Shown here: positions 52,805-62,719 of the stretch, piece after piece
How the letters are laid out: every line of letters starts with the position of its first letter
Numbering within the stretch: the first letter of the stretch is position 1
Assembly (NCBI GenBank): GCA_011088215.1
Contig: JAALKD010000010.1
Coordinates: 1 to 64,000, forward strand
Origin: Sphingomonadales bacterium
GTDB taxonomy: Bacteria > Pseudomonadota > Alphaproteobacteria > Sphingomonadales > Kordiimonadaceae
Length of the DNA stretch: 64,000 bases
Direction: 5' to 3'
The notes under the pieces: generated by a model
What the model was told of the DNA's origin: nothing
What the model saw: only the letters and a program-made list of their open reading frames with translations
The model's database searches: none
Position numbers and translations under genes: made by a program

Positions 52805-52915
52805 TTAGGCCACAAACATAGCCAGCAAGCCCATAACAACAACAATCGCTATCACTGAACGGACAGTATACCGTACAAAGCCATCAAAAGTGGTTTTCTG
52901 ATCTTCGATTTCCAT
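52805..52915 (-). CDS. aa3-type cytochrome c oxidase subunit IV (small)
   Basis: A 36-residue single-span protein, starting MEIEDQKTTFDGFVRYTVRS and then one hydrophobic helix. The hydrophilic start with TFDGFVRYT and one membrane helix is the hallmark of the bacterial aa3 oxidase subunit IV. The inner ATG has GGGAG 8 bases upstream; an in-frame ATG at 52930 would add five residues. The other oxidase subunits are elsewhere, as is usual for this gene. Confidence 0.78.
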   Translation of the reverse strand: MEIEDQKTTFDGFVRYTVRSVIAIVVVMGLLAMFVA

Positions 52916-53074
52916 GGCCTCGTCTCCCATATAAACATTACCGCTTGTCATCACATTAGAGGTGCGGTTTCCGTAATACCCGCGTCGCCCCTACGCGCAA
53001 AATCAAACATTCTATACCCCAAGCACACTAGCCCGCCAAGTGCAAAAAAGCAGAATTGTTCGATATTCCGTGCG

Positions 53075-54067
53075 CTAAAATCGCGCCATGCAATCAGCCA
53101 GCATCTCCGGGTCGATGTTGCCGCCGGAAATTATGCAAACAGTTACCTTGTCTTTGGTGTCGATTTTGCCTTCCAGGACTGCCGCCAACGATACAACGCC
53201 GCCCGGCTCACCGATCATCTTCAGGTTTTTGGCCGCGAATGCTACGGCTGCTCGCGCCTGATCGTCTGTGACTGCTAGGCCTTTCGCCCCGCAGTCCTGT
53301 ATAATTGGAAATGTTCGCTCGCCCGCGCTCGGTGTCAACAGCGCGTCACAAATGGAACGGGCACCAAAATCAACCGTCTGGATAACGCCGCTTTCCAGTG
53401 ACCGTTTCACATCGTCAAACTCGTCAGGCTCAACTACATAGCCCTGAATATCGGGAAAAGCGTCATAGTAAACCGTGAATGACCCGGAAGCGAGACCGCC
53501 CCCTCCGCAATTAATCAGCGTTTGATCTGGCTTAATCCCCATTGCTGTCAGGTCTTCTACAACCTCAAGCGCTGATGTGCCCTGCCCGGCCATAACCAAC
53601 GGATCATCGTATGGCGGCACAACAACCGCGCCGCTTTCACCCGCCACTGCCAAAGCCACCTTTTCACGGTCCTCTTTATAACGATCATATAAAACCACCT
53701 CAGCGCCGCAAGCGTGAGTGGCCGCAAGCTTTAGGGGCGGCGCGTCCTTAGGCATCACAATCGTTGCGTGAATGTCCAGTAATTGAGCCGCACGGGCTAC
53801 GCCCTGTGCGTGATTACCGCTGGAGAAAGCCAGAACGCCGCGTTTCTTTTCATCTTCCGTCAACCTCGACAACTGGTTATAGGCCCCGCGAAATTTGAAA
53901 GCCCCCATGTGCTGCAAATTTTCAGCTTTTACGAATACTCGCCCGCCCGCAATTTCATTAAGCTTGATATTTTCAATCAGCGGCGTTCTCACAGCCACCC
54001 CTGCCAGCTGCTCGGCGGCAGAGCGAACATCATCAATAGATATTACATATGTTTTACTTAAGGTCAT
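53075..54067 (-). CDS. PLP-dependent threonine dehydratase / serine racemase-like enzyme
   Basis: A 330-residue fold-type II PLP enzyme without the C-terminal ACT domain of biosynthetic IlvA. It has the PLP lysine motif AFKFRGA, SSGNHAQGVA, and the glycine-rich phosphate loop CGGGGLASG. Such short members are catabolic threonine/serine dehydratases, serine racemases or hydroxyaspartate lyases; these cannot be separated by eye. It overlaps the next gene by 4 bases. Confidence 0.85.
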   Translation of the reverse strand: MTLSKTYVISIDDVRSAAEQLAGVAVRTPLIENIKLNEIAGGRVFVKAENLQHMGAFKFRGAYNQLSRLTEDEKKRGVLAFSSGNHAQGVARAAQLLDIHATIVMPKDAPPLKLAATHACGAEVVLYDRYKEDREKVALAVAGESGAVVVPPYDDPLVMAGQGTSALEVVEDLTAMGIKPDQTLINCGGGGLASGSFTVYYDAFPDIQGYVVEPDEFDDVKRSLESGVIQTVDFGARSICDALLTPSAGERTFPIIQDCGAKGLAVTDDQARAAVAFAAKNLKMIGEPGGVVSLAAVLEGKIDTKDKVTVCIISGGNIDPEMLADCMARF

Positions 54068-54345
54068 TTTGGGTCCTGTTTCGAATTACTGCCTGCCTGT
54101 CTCGCCGTTTTAGCTGCCTTTTCTTCTTGCCTTTTGTGCCACCAGCGCCCCAGTCGAACTTCCAATCGCCGCCGGCGACGGCGAATGAAGGGAAAGTCGA
54201 CTGAAAGAACAATCAGCCCGAGCGGAATCATCCAAAAGCCAACAACGGGCAGAAACCCTAAAATTCCACCAATTACCAGCAAAACTCCGACGACCAAACG
54301 ACCCAATCGGCTCGCTGGCATCATCTTTTGCGCGCGTTCCTTCAT
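54064..54345 (-). CDS. Small PGPGW-type membrane protein
   Basis: A 93-residue protein with two hydrophobic stretches in a row (LVVGVLLVIGGILGFLPVVG and MIPLGLIVLSVDF) and then a very basic tail (RRRRRRLEVRLGRWWHKRQE). It matches the putative transmembrane PGPGW group found near catabolic genes. Its stop overlaps the following start by 4 bases. Function unknown. Confidence 0.7.
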   Translation of the reverse strand: MKERAQKMMPASRLGRLVVGVLLVIGGILGFLPVVGFWMIPLGLIVLSVDFPFIRRRRRRLEVRLGRWWHKRQEEKAAKTARQAGSNSKQDPK

Positions 54346-54357
54346 GATTGGTGTGGC

Positions 54358-55683
54358 CTACCCTACATCCGCAATGGTTTTGCGCAGCCGGGCAGCAAGA
54401 ATATCGATGTCTTCTTTTGTACTCACCAGCGGAGGTGCGACTGCGATATGATCACCGCTCAAGCGAACTTTAAGGCCGTTTTCATAGGCCTTCTGGAATA
54501 TCTGCGATGATCGGCCCATGGGTTTGTCGTCGATTTGAGCAAAGGTCAGCGCTGGCATGAAGCCAATGTTGCGCACATCAACGATGGTGTCGACCTGCCC
54601 CAACGCATGCATGGCATCACCGAAATAACCTTCCAGCGCCCGAACATTTGCATAAACGTCAAGCTCGTCATAAAGGGCCTGCGCGGCCTGCGCCGCGGCG
54701 ACAGCAAGCGGATGCGCCGAATAGGTATAACCATGGAAAAATTCCACGCCTTCGCCGCCATTGTCCATAAATCCATCATAGACATTTTTATGCACTGCAA
54801 CCGCTCCCATGGGCACTGCACCGTTATTCAGCGCCTTTGCGGTTGTGATCAAGTCAGGCTCTATACCAAAACGTTCGGCAGCAGTGGCATAGCCCAGCCG
54901 GCCAAACCCAGTGATTACTTCGTCGAAAATCAGTAAAATGCCATGCTTTTTGGTAATTTCCCGCAAGCGTTCCAAGTAACCCTTCGGCGGCGCGTATACA
55001 CCCGCAGACCCTGCCGCAGGTTCCACAATCACCGCCGCTACTGTACTGGGGTCATGCAGGGTCAGAATTTCTTCCAGCGCGTCAGCGTACTGCACACCGC
55101 CCTCGGGCTGTCCGTGAGAAAATTTCATCGCCTCGTCGTACGGCAATGGCATATGGTCCACGCCGGGCAGCATTGCCCCGAAAAACTTGCGGTTATTGAC
55201 CATGCCACCAACACTGATGCCACCGAAGCCAACACCGTGGTACCCGCCAACCCGCCCGATAAGGCGAACCCGCTCGCCCTCACCGCGCAACCGGTGATAG
55301 GCCAACGCAATTTTAAGCGCGGTTTCCACCGATTCTGAACCGCTATTGGTATAAAATATATGGTTCAGATCACCCGGCATACGTGCAGCAAGGGTGTTGG
55401 CAAGCTCGAAGGCGGCAGGATGACCGTAGCCAAACGGCGTCGCGTAATCCAACTTGCCAGCCTGCTCACGTATTGCTTCAACAATTTTGGGCTGATTATG
55501 GCCCAGGGCACAGCACCACAAGCCTGACGAGCCGTCAAACACCTGCCTGCCGTCGCTGGTGGTGTAGTAAAGCCCGTCAGCGCCCACGAGCAGCTTGGGA
55601 TTAGCCTTAAAACCCTTGTTAGGAGTGAAGGGCATCCAGTAAGCCGCCAGATCATCGTTGATACGTTCGTTGTCATGCGCCAT
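54358..55683 (-). CDS. Class III omega-aminotransferase (beta-alanine/putrescine:pyruvate type)
   Basis: A 441-residue PLP transaminase of class III: YWMPFTPNKGFKANPKLLVG, SSGLWCCALGHNQPKI, YTNSGSESVETALKIA, GGYHGVGFGGISVGGM, IFDEVITGFGRLG, and the PLP lysine in TTAKALNNG. The pattern is that of omega-amino acid:pyruvate aminotransferases. With puuA, puuB and puuD a few kilobases away it probably serves polyamine or beta-alanine breakdown. The ATG at 55683 has GAGGTG upstream; the longer start at 55719 lies upstream of that ribosome site. Confidence 0.88.
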   Translation of the reverse strand: MAHDNERINDDLAAYWMPFTPNKGFKANPKLLVGADGLYYTTSDGRQVFDGSSGLWCCALGHNQPKIVEAIREQAGKLDYATPFGYGHPAAFELANTLAARMPGDLNHIFYTNSGSESVETALKIALAYHRLRGEGERVRLIGRVGGYHGVGFGGISVGGMVNNRKFFGAMLPGVDHMPLPYDEAMKFSHGQPEGGVQYADALEEILTLHDPSTVAAVIVEPAAGSAGVYAPPKGYLERLREITKKHGILLIFDEVITGFGRLGYATAAERFGIEPDLITTAKALNNGAVPMGAVAVHKNVYDGFMDNGGEGVEFFHGYTYSAHPLAVAAAQAAQALYDELDVYANVRALEGYFGDAMHALGQVDTIVDVRNIGFMPALTFAQIDDKPMGRSSQIFQKAYENGLKVRLSGDHIAVAPPLVSTKEDIDILAARLRKTIADVG

Positions 55684-55782
55684 GGCACACCTCGTAAACT
55701 TGATTAGAATTAAGAACACCGATCAACCATTAGCTGACCGGTGTCAATGCTCTAATATCGGAACGGGAAGCTTTCGCCGTTG

Positions 55783-58111
55783 TTAACTGCCAAAACGGTA
55801 GGTCAACCGCGCCCCAACAGTTCGCGGTCGGCTAACGCCGAATGCATGGTGAGGCTGGATGTCGCCGCCTTCGTTGGTGCCATCAAAATAAACTGCATCA
55901 AACAGATTTTCCACATAGGCAACTACAGACCAACCGGCCTCATCACTGTATCCAATCCGTGCCGAAACGTCGGTCCAACCATCGTTACGGGCAACAATCA
56001 GATTTTCGATACCGCCAAAGGCGCTGCTCTGTGTCCTGAAATCAATCGATGCAGTCAGTTCGCCCGTATCCCCTATCGGTGTGTGGTAGGTTGCAACACC
56101 TGCCAGGACCCATTTAGGAATGTCACCCAACCGGTTACCCGGCAATCTGTTCAGCGCCGTTTATCTCATTGTCGTTATAGGAACCGGCAAGATACAAATC
56201 GATATTCTCAGAGACAATCGCCTGCACTGTCCCCTCCACGCCGAATGCCTTGACCGAACCGATATTTTCAACCCGGTCGCCGTTATCGAAGAAATTCAAC
56301 TGAAGATCGGTATATTCATAGTAATAGCTTGCGAAATCCAGGCGTAAACGCCTGTCCAACAAATCGCCCTTGGCCCCCACCTCATACGACCATACTGTTT
56401 CAGGGTCGAATTGGTTGGGACTTCCACCAGGCAGCACAACAGAATCGTCGTCAACTCCGTCCGGCCCCGGCACAATGGCGAAGCTGCCAAACCCACCAGC
56501 CTTAAAGCCCTTGGTCACACTAGCGTAGATGGTCCAGTCTTCACTGGCGCTATAACGCGCTACAAAACGCGGTGTCAGGTCGTCCCAACTGTTGCTGCTG
56601 GAAATAAACCCGTCGGTTGTTACACCGAATATATAGAAGGGACCAAGCTCGCTATCCACTGGCAAGACGTTAATCTCAAAGTCTTTGGTATCTTTGCTGT
56701 AGCGAAGGCCAACGCCCAGCTCCAACCGGTCTGTTACCGCATAATTGAGGTCCAAATAGGTGGCCCAACCTTTGTAATCGCCGCGCACCCGATTGCTTTC
56801 TGTCAGCTGATTGGCGCTGGGCGTAAACTCCGGATACTCCCAGTAAGCAAACAGGTCAGCGCAGGTATAATAATAATAGGCACCGCAAATGGTTTCTTCA
56901 TCAATACGCTGGGAAAACAGCGAGTCGATATCTTCTTGGTAGTAGGACACACCAGCATACCAGCTAAGCGGGCCTTCGGTTTCGCTGACCAATCGAAGTT
57001 CTTGCTCAAAATAATTGCCGTCCTGGTCCTGCGAATAGTCATTCACTGAAATAGGCAGACCGTCAAAATCCTCGGCATATTCATATTTATGATCTTTGTA
57101 GCCAGTGAGCGACGTCAGGGTAGCGAAACCCATGTCAAAATTCAGCTCGGCGTTTACATTGAATATCTTACCGTTATCGAAATTACCGAGCGCATGATTA
57201 CTGTCTATGTCGCGGTTGTTTCCGCGCAGCTGTACGCCCGGCACATTGTCCTGCAGCAACGGGAAAATCTCATCATCAATGATGGCACGATAAACCGAAC
57301 CGCTTTGTTCCCGGTCTTCGTACTCGGCAGACAGCCAACCGTTAAAACTGTTGCCTTCATATGCGATAGTGCCGCGGAATGCGGATTTATCATGCGCAAT
57401 TAGCCGATCATCATTTGGGCGCGCCAAATTGTCCACATAGCCATCTTCCTCGCTGTGATAGCCAGCTAGCCGCACGGCAAATTTGTCTGACACTGCTAAA
57501 TTCAACGCACCTTCGAACTCAAGAATACCGCGTTCACCAACTCCGGCCTCCACATAGCCTTCGTTAACACCGATTTTCGGCTTTGCGGTATGCACACTGA
57601 TCGCGCCGCCAATAGCATTACGTCCAAACAGGAAGCCCTGCGGACCGCGCAGCACCTCTGCTCTCTCCATATCAAACAACGACGATACAACGGCACCGTT
57701 GCGGCCTTGATAGAAACCGTTTTTAAAGAAAGCGACCGATGGGTCCCCACCAACCCCAAAATCATTGGTTAAAATACCGCGGATATTCACCTGATCAATG
57801 AAGCTATCCTTACTATCGCCCGCAACACCGGGGGAAAATTTAATCAGGTCTTTCACGTCATCAAGGTTAGTGCGTTTAGCAAAGGCCGCATCAAAGGCCG
57901 TTATGGCAATAGGCACGTCGCGAACCGATTGCGCTCGTTTTTGCGCAGTAACGATCACTTCTTCGATCACCAGACCATCCAACTGACCTGCAGTTTGGCC
58001 CGCCGCAGGTTGCGATGCCGCTGCCAGCGCCAATAATGAAACACCGGTTTTTAGCATCCTACTCAATCCCAAGGCTGATTTCAGTCCACTTCCATCGGTG
58101 TTTGTATGCAT
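55783..58111 (-). pseudogene. TonB-dependent receptor, frameshifted near its C-terminus
   Basis: An outer-membrane receptor with signal peptide (ends in AAG-Q near 38), plug domain (EEVIVTAQKRAQSVRDVPIA, RGPQGFLFGRNAIGGAI) and beta-barrel. The main frame ends at 56135 after SYNDNEINGAEQIAG, and the rest of the barrel (LPGNRLGDIPKW...VENLFDAVYFDG...GARLTYRFGS) continues in another frame down to 55783. The C-terminal aromatic ending needed for outer-membrane assembly is only present in the second frame. One extra or two missing bases near 56140 would explain it; it may be a sequence error. It is likely an iron-complex or sugar receptor. Confidence 0.8.
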
Positions 58112-58197
58112 ATTTTCCTCCAACCACACCAGAACCTCAAATTATAAAACATTCTACTTTAAGCTCCAGAATACATCATAAAACTGTGTTCAAGTTA

Positions 58198-59778
58198 TCA
58201 GATAATGTATTCAGACTTCAATATTTTCCGCGCTGGTTCCAACTGTGTTTTATACATGCGCCACAACCCCACCGACCGCGTGTGAGCCTTTTCCCGCACT
58301 TGGGCAGCGCTGGCAGTTGTCACGCTTGACGACTGCTTGTGAAAATCAACACATTCTCTCTGCCAAGGTAAATCCAGATATTCAATTATACTTCTTGCAC
58401 TTACATTCAATTTTTCAACCGTTGCTTCATAATTAACTTCAAGTATACGCTCCCCAAGTATATCGGACCACTTCGCCATTAATCTGCGATACCGCGCATG
58501 GTGCCGCGCCATTTCCTCCAAGTCGTAGGAATGATAGTAGGCGTCGGCAAAAAGCTGCTTGTAACTGGAAAAACAACTATCCATCGGATCACGAGTTACA
58601 TGAAGTATCTTCGCATTGGGAAAGGCAGCCGCAATCAGCGGTACATACAGGTAATTCACAGGCATTTTATCGACAAAGCGTGGTGTATTCGGCCTAACAG
58701 CCTTAGTCGTCTCCAGATACAGAGAACCCAGCGTTGCAGGGTCTATGGTTGCTGCTTTTGCAATAATCTCTGCGGTCATCGGTTTTGGCGACGTGACACC
58801 CGATAAGCGTTTGATCGACATAGCAAATTGTTGTAACTCCCCGGCAGAACCCACATCGCTATTAGCGGTTATGATCCGCTCGATCAGCGTGGTACCTGTA
58901 CGAGGTTGCCCCACAATGAATATGGGCGAAACATCAGGGTTACCCTGCCCTGCAGCCCGTAGCCATTTTCCATCAAAAGTTTCAGCCAGCGCCGCAAACA
59001 TGGCCTCCTCAGCGACTTCATCATATGTCACCTCAGCACGGCGAGCCTGCGCGCCATGCGCGTAGGCACTATAAGCTGCGTCCCACTGGCCCAGGTCTTC
59101 ATACTCTTTACCGATTGCATAATATAGAAACGGTTTGTCGCTGTCCGCGCAGTTTTCGGCTGCCGCCAATGTTTTAAGCGTTTCTATATGCTCGGTTGAA
59201 TTTGCAGTAGCCAGCCGCGACTTCATCCAGTGCGCCTGCGCTACTTCCGGCTTTTCAACCAGCATCGCATCCAGTGCTACCGACGCTTCACTCAGCCGGC
59301 CCAGAAATATCAGAGCTTTCGCTCGGCTAAGCTCAAAAATGACACTGCCCGATGCCGCAGCTGCCCTGTCATAAAAAGCTAACGCCTGCTTTTGGTCGCC
59401 CAGCAGGCTATGCACGGTGCCAATCACGTCAAAAACCATTGGGTCATCACAGTCAAGTGCCGCCGCTTTTGACAGTGCCACTTCCGCGTTGGAATATTGA
59501 CCGGATGTGACGAAGGCCCGCGATAGCTGGGCCCAACCCGCCACGTGACCCGCTTCCAGCGACACCACATTCTTAAAAGCCCGCGTGGCAGTGCCCCAGT
59601 CCCTGCTTTCGATAGCGATCAGGCCAATCAGAAAATGGGCATCAACAGTTTTTGGCAGATACTTTAGCACCAACTGGCAACATGCGCCCGCTTCCTTAAA
59701 GTCTCGGCGGTTTAGCGCGTCAAAGCCGCGTTTCAGGAATTTCCTAGCGTCATTTTGCGTAAACTGCTGTGGCATCAT
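58198..59778 (-). CDS. TPR-containing sulfotransferase
   Basis: A 526-residue protein: TPR-like repeats in the N-terminal half (about 10-250) and a sulfotransferase domain with the PAPS 5'-phosphosulfate loop GQPRTGTTLIERI (about 290-302) and the 3' site (VTRDPMDSCFSSYKQLF). Such proteins are common next to TonB-dependent receptors in marine alphaproteobacteria. Substrate unknown. It sits directly upstream of the receptor gene on the same strand (86 bases). Confidence 0.85.
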   Translation of the reverse strand: MMPQQFTQNDARKFLKRGFDALNRRDFKEAGACCQLVLKYLPKTVDAHFLIGLIAIESRDWGTATRAFKNVVSLEAGHVAGWAQLSRAFVTSGQYSNAEVALSKAAALDCDDPMVFDVIGTVHSLLGDQKQALAFYDRAAAASGSVIFELSRAKALIFLGRLSEASVALDAMLVEKPEVAQAHWMKSRLATANSTEHIETLKTLAAAENCADSDKPFLYYAIGKEYEDLGQWDAAYSAYAHGAQARRAEVTYDEVAEEAMFAALAETFDGKWLRAAGQGNPDVSPIFIVGQPRTGTTLIERIITANSDVGSAGELQQFAMSIKRLSGVTSPKPMTAEIIAKAATIDPATLGSLYLETTKAVRPNTPRFVDKMPVNYLYVPLIAAAFPNAKILHVTRDPMDSCFSSYKQLFADAYYHSYDLEEMARHHARYRRLMAKWSDILGERILEVNYEATVEKLNVSARSIIEYLDLPWQRECVDFHKQSSSVTTASAAQVREKAHTRSVGLWRMYKTQLEPARKILKSEYII

Positions 59779-59843
59779 GCAACTATGCCCGCTAATTTTT
59801 CGGCCATAAAGCCAAATTTCCTACTTTGGTGATCGAATCCGGA

Positions 59844-61166
59844 TCAGAAACCTGCGAAATCCTTTAAACGCTCAATCGCCATGCCAGCAACCAACGCCGG
59901 TTTGCGCAACAAACGCCCACCAGGGAAAGGCCGGTGCTTCACGGCTTCAATCATAGCCAATCGCCTGTCATCGCCAGTTATTGCTTCGGCGATCATCTGC
60001 CCAGCGCCGTGCGACGCAGCAACACCGTGGCCGGCATAGGCCTGCGCGAAGTATGTCCGCTCGTCCAGTCTGCCAATTTGCGGAATGCGGTTAAGGCCTA
60101 CGCTCAAGTATCCGCCCCAATGATAATCAATTCTTGCGTCCTTCAGCTGTGGAAACACTTTCAGCATTTTAGGTCGCATTTTTTTGACCAAATCCTTGGG
60201 ATGTAGTCCCAAATATGTGGCAACACCACCGAATAACATGCGTTTGTCAGCAGAAAGCCTGAAGTAATCCAGCGCCCAGCGTTGGTCACACACCGCGTGG
60301 TTGCCAGGTAAAATTTCTGCAGCCAAATCATCCGAAAGTGGTTCTGTCGCAATAATATAGCTGCCTACCGGCAGCATTCGGTTGGCAAGTTTGGGAACAA
60401 GATTGCCTAAATAGGCGTTACAGGCCAATACAACTTTGTCCGCCGTTACCCGGCCCCAGTCCATATCAACCACTACGCTATCGCCCTGGTATTCAAGCTT
60501 GGAAACCCGCGCGTCTTCATAAATTTTTACGCCGAGACCAGCTGCAGCTGTAGCTTCGCCGCGCACCAAATTTAAGGGATGGCAATGCCCCCAGCCGTTA
60601 TTTATCAGTCCGCCGACAAACTGGCTGGAACCCACAACCGACGAAATATTTTCGTCGATGACAAGTTCCAGTGCGTGCGGAAACCCGCGCCCTTCCAGCG
60701 CGGATTTGGTCTCAATCAGGTCCTTCATATGGCCTTTATTCATCGCAGCATCGAAGTAACCCCAAGTCAGGTCGCAGTCTATGGCGTATTTTTCCACATT
60801 CCTGCGGACGATATCTACGCATTCAACACCTGCCTGCCACATGGTATCGGCTGCCGGTCCAAATATTTTCGCGTATCCGTCAACCTCACCAAGTTCAGGA
60901 CCAAAACCGCCCAAAATCTGGCCGCCGTTGCGTCCCGACGCGCCCCAACCAATACTGTTTTGCTCAACCAACGCCACATCAACGCCTTTTTCAGCCAAAG
61001 CAAGTGCTGTGGCAACGCCTGAATAGCCGCCGCCCACAACACACACTTCGGCGCGCTCATTGCCCTCTATTCGTCGGAAACCGTCAGGATAGTTGCTGGT
61101 CGCCGCATAATAGGACGGCGGAAGTTGGTCGGTATGAATTCGGTCGCGTACTCTCATGGGGTTCAC
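59844..61166 (-). CDS. puuB: FAD-dependent gamma-glutamylputrescine oxidase
   Basis: A 440-residue DAO-family oxidase: FAD motif VCVVGGGYSGVATALALAEKG, SIGWGASGRNGGQ, and a C-terminal HGVAASHGAGQMIAEAITGD. It resembles PuuB, which oxidises gamma-glutamylputrescine to the aldehyde. It follows puuA after 15 bases. A second start three codons on is also possible. Confidence 0.85.
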   Translation of the reverse strand: MNPMRVRDRIHTDQLPPSYYAATSNYPDGFRRIEGNERAEVCVVGGGYSGVATALALAEKGVDVALVEQNSIGWGASGRNGGQILGGFGPELGEVDGYAKIFGPAADTMWQAGVECVDIVRRNVEKYAIDCDLTWGYFDAAMNKGHMKDLIETKSALEGRGFPHALELVIDENISSVVGSSQFVGGLINNGWGHCHPLNLVRGEATAAAGLGVKIYEDARVSKLEYQGDSVVVDMDWGRVTADKVVLACNAYLGNLVPKLANRMLPVGSYIIATEPLSDDLAAEILPGNHAVCDQRWALDYFRLSADKRMLFGGVATYLGLHPKDLVKKMRPKMLKVFPQLKDARIDYHWGGYLSVGLNRIPQIGRLDERTYFAQAYAGHGVAASHGAGQMIAEAITGDDRRLAMIEAVKHRPFPGGRLLRKPALVAGMAIERLKDFAGF

Positions 61167-61181
61167 TGCTAACTGTTTGAA

Positions 61182-62525
61182 CTAAAGAACTCTTAAATAC
61201 TGGTCATAGTCCGCGGCGGTAACGGCACAGTGAAATTCTTCTTCTTCACTTTCCTTAACCTGCAGATATAACTCAACAAAACGACCCCCAAAATAGTCGA
61301 TAAACACCGTGTCTGCCCGTAATGTATCTAGTGACTTTTTCCACCGCGACGGCAAAACGTCTTTAAAATCAATTAGGTCAAATTCGCCCAATGGCGGGCC
61401 CGGATCAAACTTTTCCACCAGGCCGCGGTGGGCCCCCGCCAAAATTGCTGCCAACACCAGATACGGCGAAGCATCGGCCCCGCTAACCCTGTGTTCGAAC
61501 CGCCGATTGGCTAGGTCCGACATGGGCAACCTCAGTGACAAGCGGCGATTATTTTCACCCCAATTGCGAACGACCGGCGCGAACCATTCGGCGTCAAATC
61601 TCCGGTAACTATTGGCGTTGGGGGCAAAAAACGGTGTCGCAGCAGGCATTGTCTCCAGCAAACCGCCCAGCGCGTGCTTCAAGCGTTCTTCGCCGTCATC
61701 CGCTGCGAAAATATTCTGGCCGGTATCGTCCAGCAGGCTGACGTGCGCATGCAGACCGTTGCCCACTTCGTCGTAGAGCGGTTTTGCCATAAAGCTGGCC
61801 AGCAACCCGTGTCGGTGCGCTACCCCGCGAATAACCCGCTTCAACATCATGGCCTCGTCGCAAGCCTGCATGGCGTCCGGTGAATGATTAAGATTCACCT
61901 CAAACTGGCCGTTACCGTATTCGCAAACAAAATTGGTAACGTTGATGCCCTGTGCCAGCGCTGCTTGCTCAATTTCAGCCAGAAGCGGCTCGAAGTCCTT
62001 GTAAACATCCAGGTTATAACAATTGGCGTCTTTCGCTCTCGGCATGCCGTTGGGCGGTGCCAGCGGCTGAGGCGGTTGGCTATTCATCTCAAACAGAAAG
62101 AATTCATACTCGAACGCCACCACCGGCGTTAAGCCCATCTCAGACAAGCTCGCCAAAACCCGGTTCATTACCGTGCGCGGATTGGCAAAAAAGGCGGTGC
62201 CGTCCTCGTCCAGGGTCTCGATCATCACCTGGGCCGTTGGACGCAGGGCCCAAGGTACTGGCTTCAGCGTACCTGCCACCATTTGACAACGCCGGTCCGG
62301 ATCACTGCCAAATTCGTCAAGGGTGAGCTCGGCGTTGGCTCCGTTGGTGGTTAAAAAAGACGTAGTGATCGGAAAGTACACCTCGCCCATGGCGATTTTG
62401 CCAAGAGCATCAACAGGCACTTGCTTTCCGCGGAAGATACCATTGATGTCAGCGATCAGTATCTCGACAACCTGGGTGTCGGGATAGTTGCGTAAATAAT
62501 CGGCGATCTCTTGTTCAACGGTCAC
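61182..62525 (-). CDS. puuA: Gamma-glutamylputrescine synthetase (glutamine synthetase family)
   Basis: A 447-residue GS-fold enzyme: IADINGIFRGKQVPVDALGK (N-terminal), EYEFFLFEMN, NGLHAHVSLLD, and the late NRRLSLRLPMSDL and NRRFEHRVSGADASPYLV. Its length and lack of a GS-I adenylylation Tyr pattern fit PuuA rather than housekeeping GlnA. It begins the leftward puuA-puuB unit, divergent from the membrane-protein/puuD unit. Confidence 0.87.
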   Translation of the reverse strand: MTVEQEIADYLRNYPDTQVVEILIADINGIFRGKQVPVDALGKIAMGEVYFPITTSFLTTNGANAELTLDEFGSDPDRRCQMVAGTLKPVPWALRPTAQVMIETLDEDGTAFFANPRTVMNRVLASLSEMGLTPVVAFEYEFFLFEMNSQPPQPLAPPNGMPRAKDANCYNLDVYKDFEPLLAEIEQAALAQGINVTNFVCEYGNGQFEVNLNHSPDAMQACDEAMMLKRVIRGVAHRHGLLASFMAKPLYDEVGNGLHAHVSLLDDTGQNIFAADDGEERLKHALGGLLETMPAATPFFAPNANSYRRFDAEWFAPVVRNWGENNRRLSLRLPMSDLANRRFEHRVSGADASPYLVLAAILAGAHRGLVEKFDPGPPLGEFDLIDFKDVLPSRWKKSLDTLRADTVFIDYFGGRFVELYLQVKESEEEEFHCAVTAADYDQYLRVL

Positions 62526-62719
62526 GCGAGAAAGATCCTACCGCGTTAGATATTTCTATAAATCATCTTTAAAAACAATTCACTGCTCCCCAACACAATC
62601 AATCGAAACTATAGTGCCAGCCCCTATACGTTGGCAAGACGATATCGAGAAAATCAGGCCGCTCGCCGTCAGGCACCAAATTTTCCGGCCTTGAAACCCA
62701 CCGATATTTATGGTCACTT

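Noticed and set aside
55783..56145. Separate 120-residue gene
   Set aside because: It encodes the C-terminal strands of a TonB-receptor barrel and fits only as the end of the upstream frameshifted gene.
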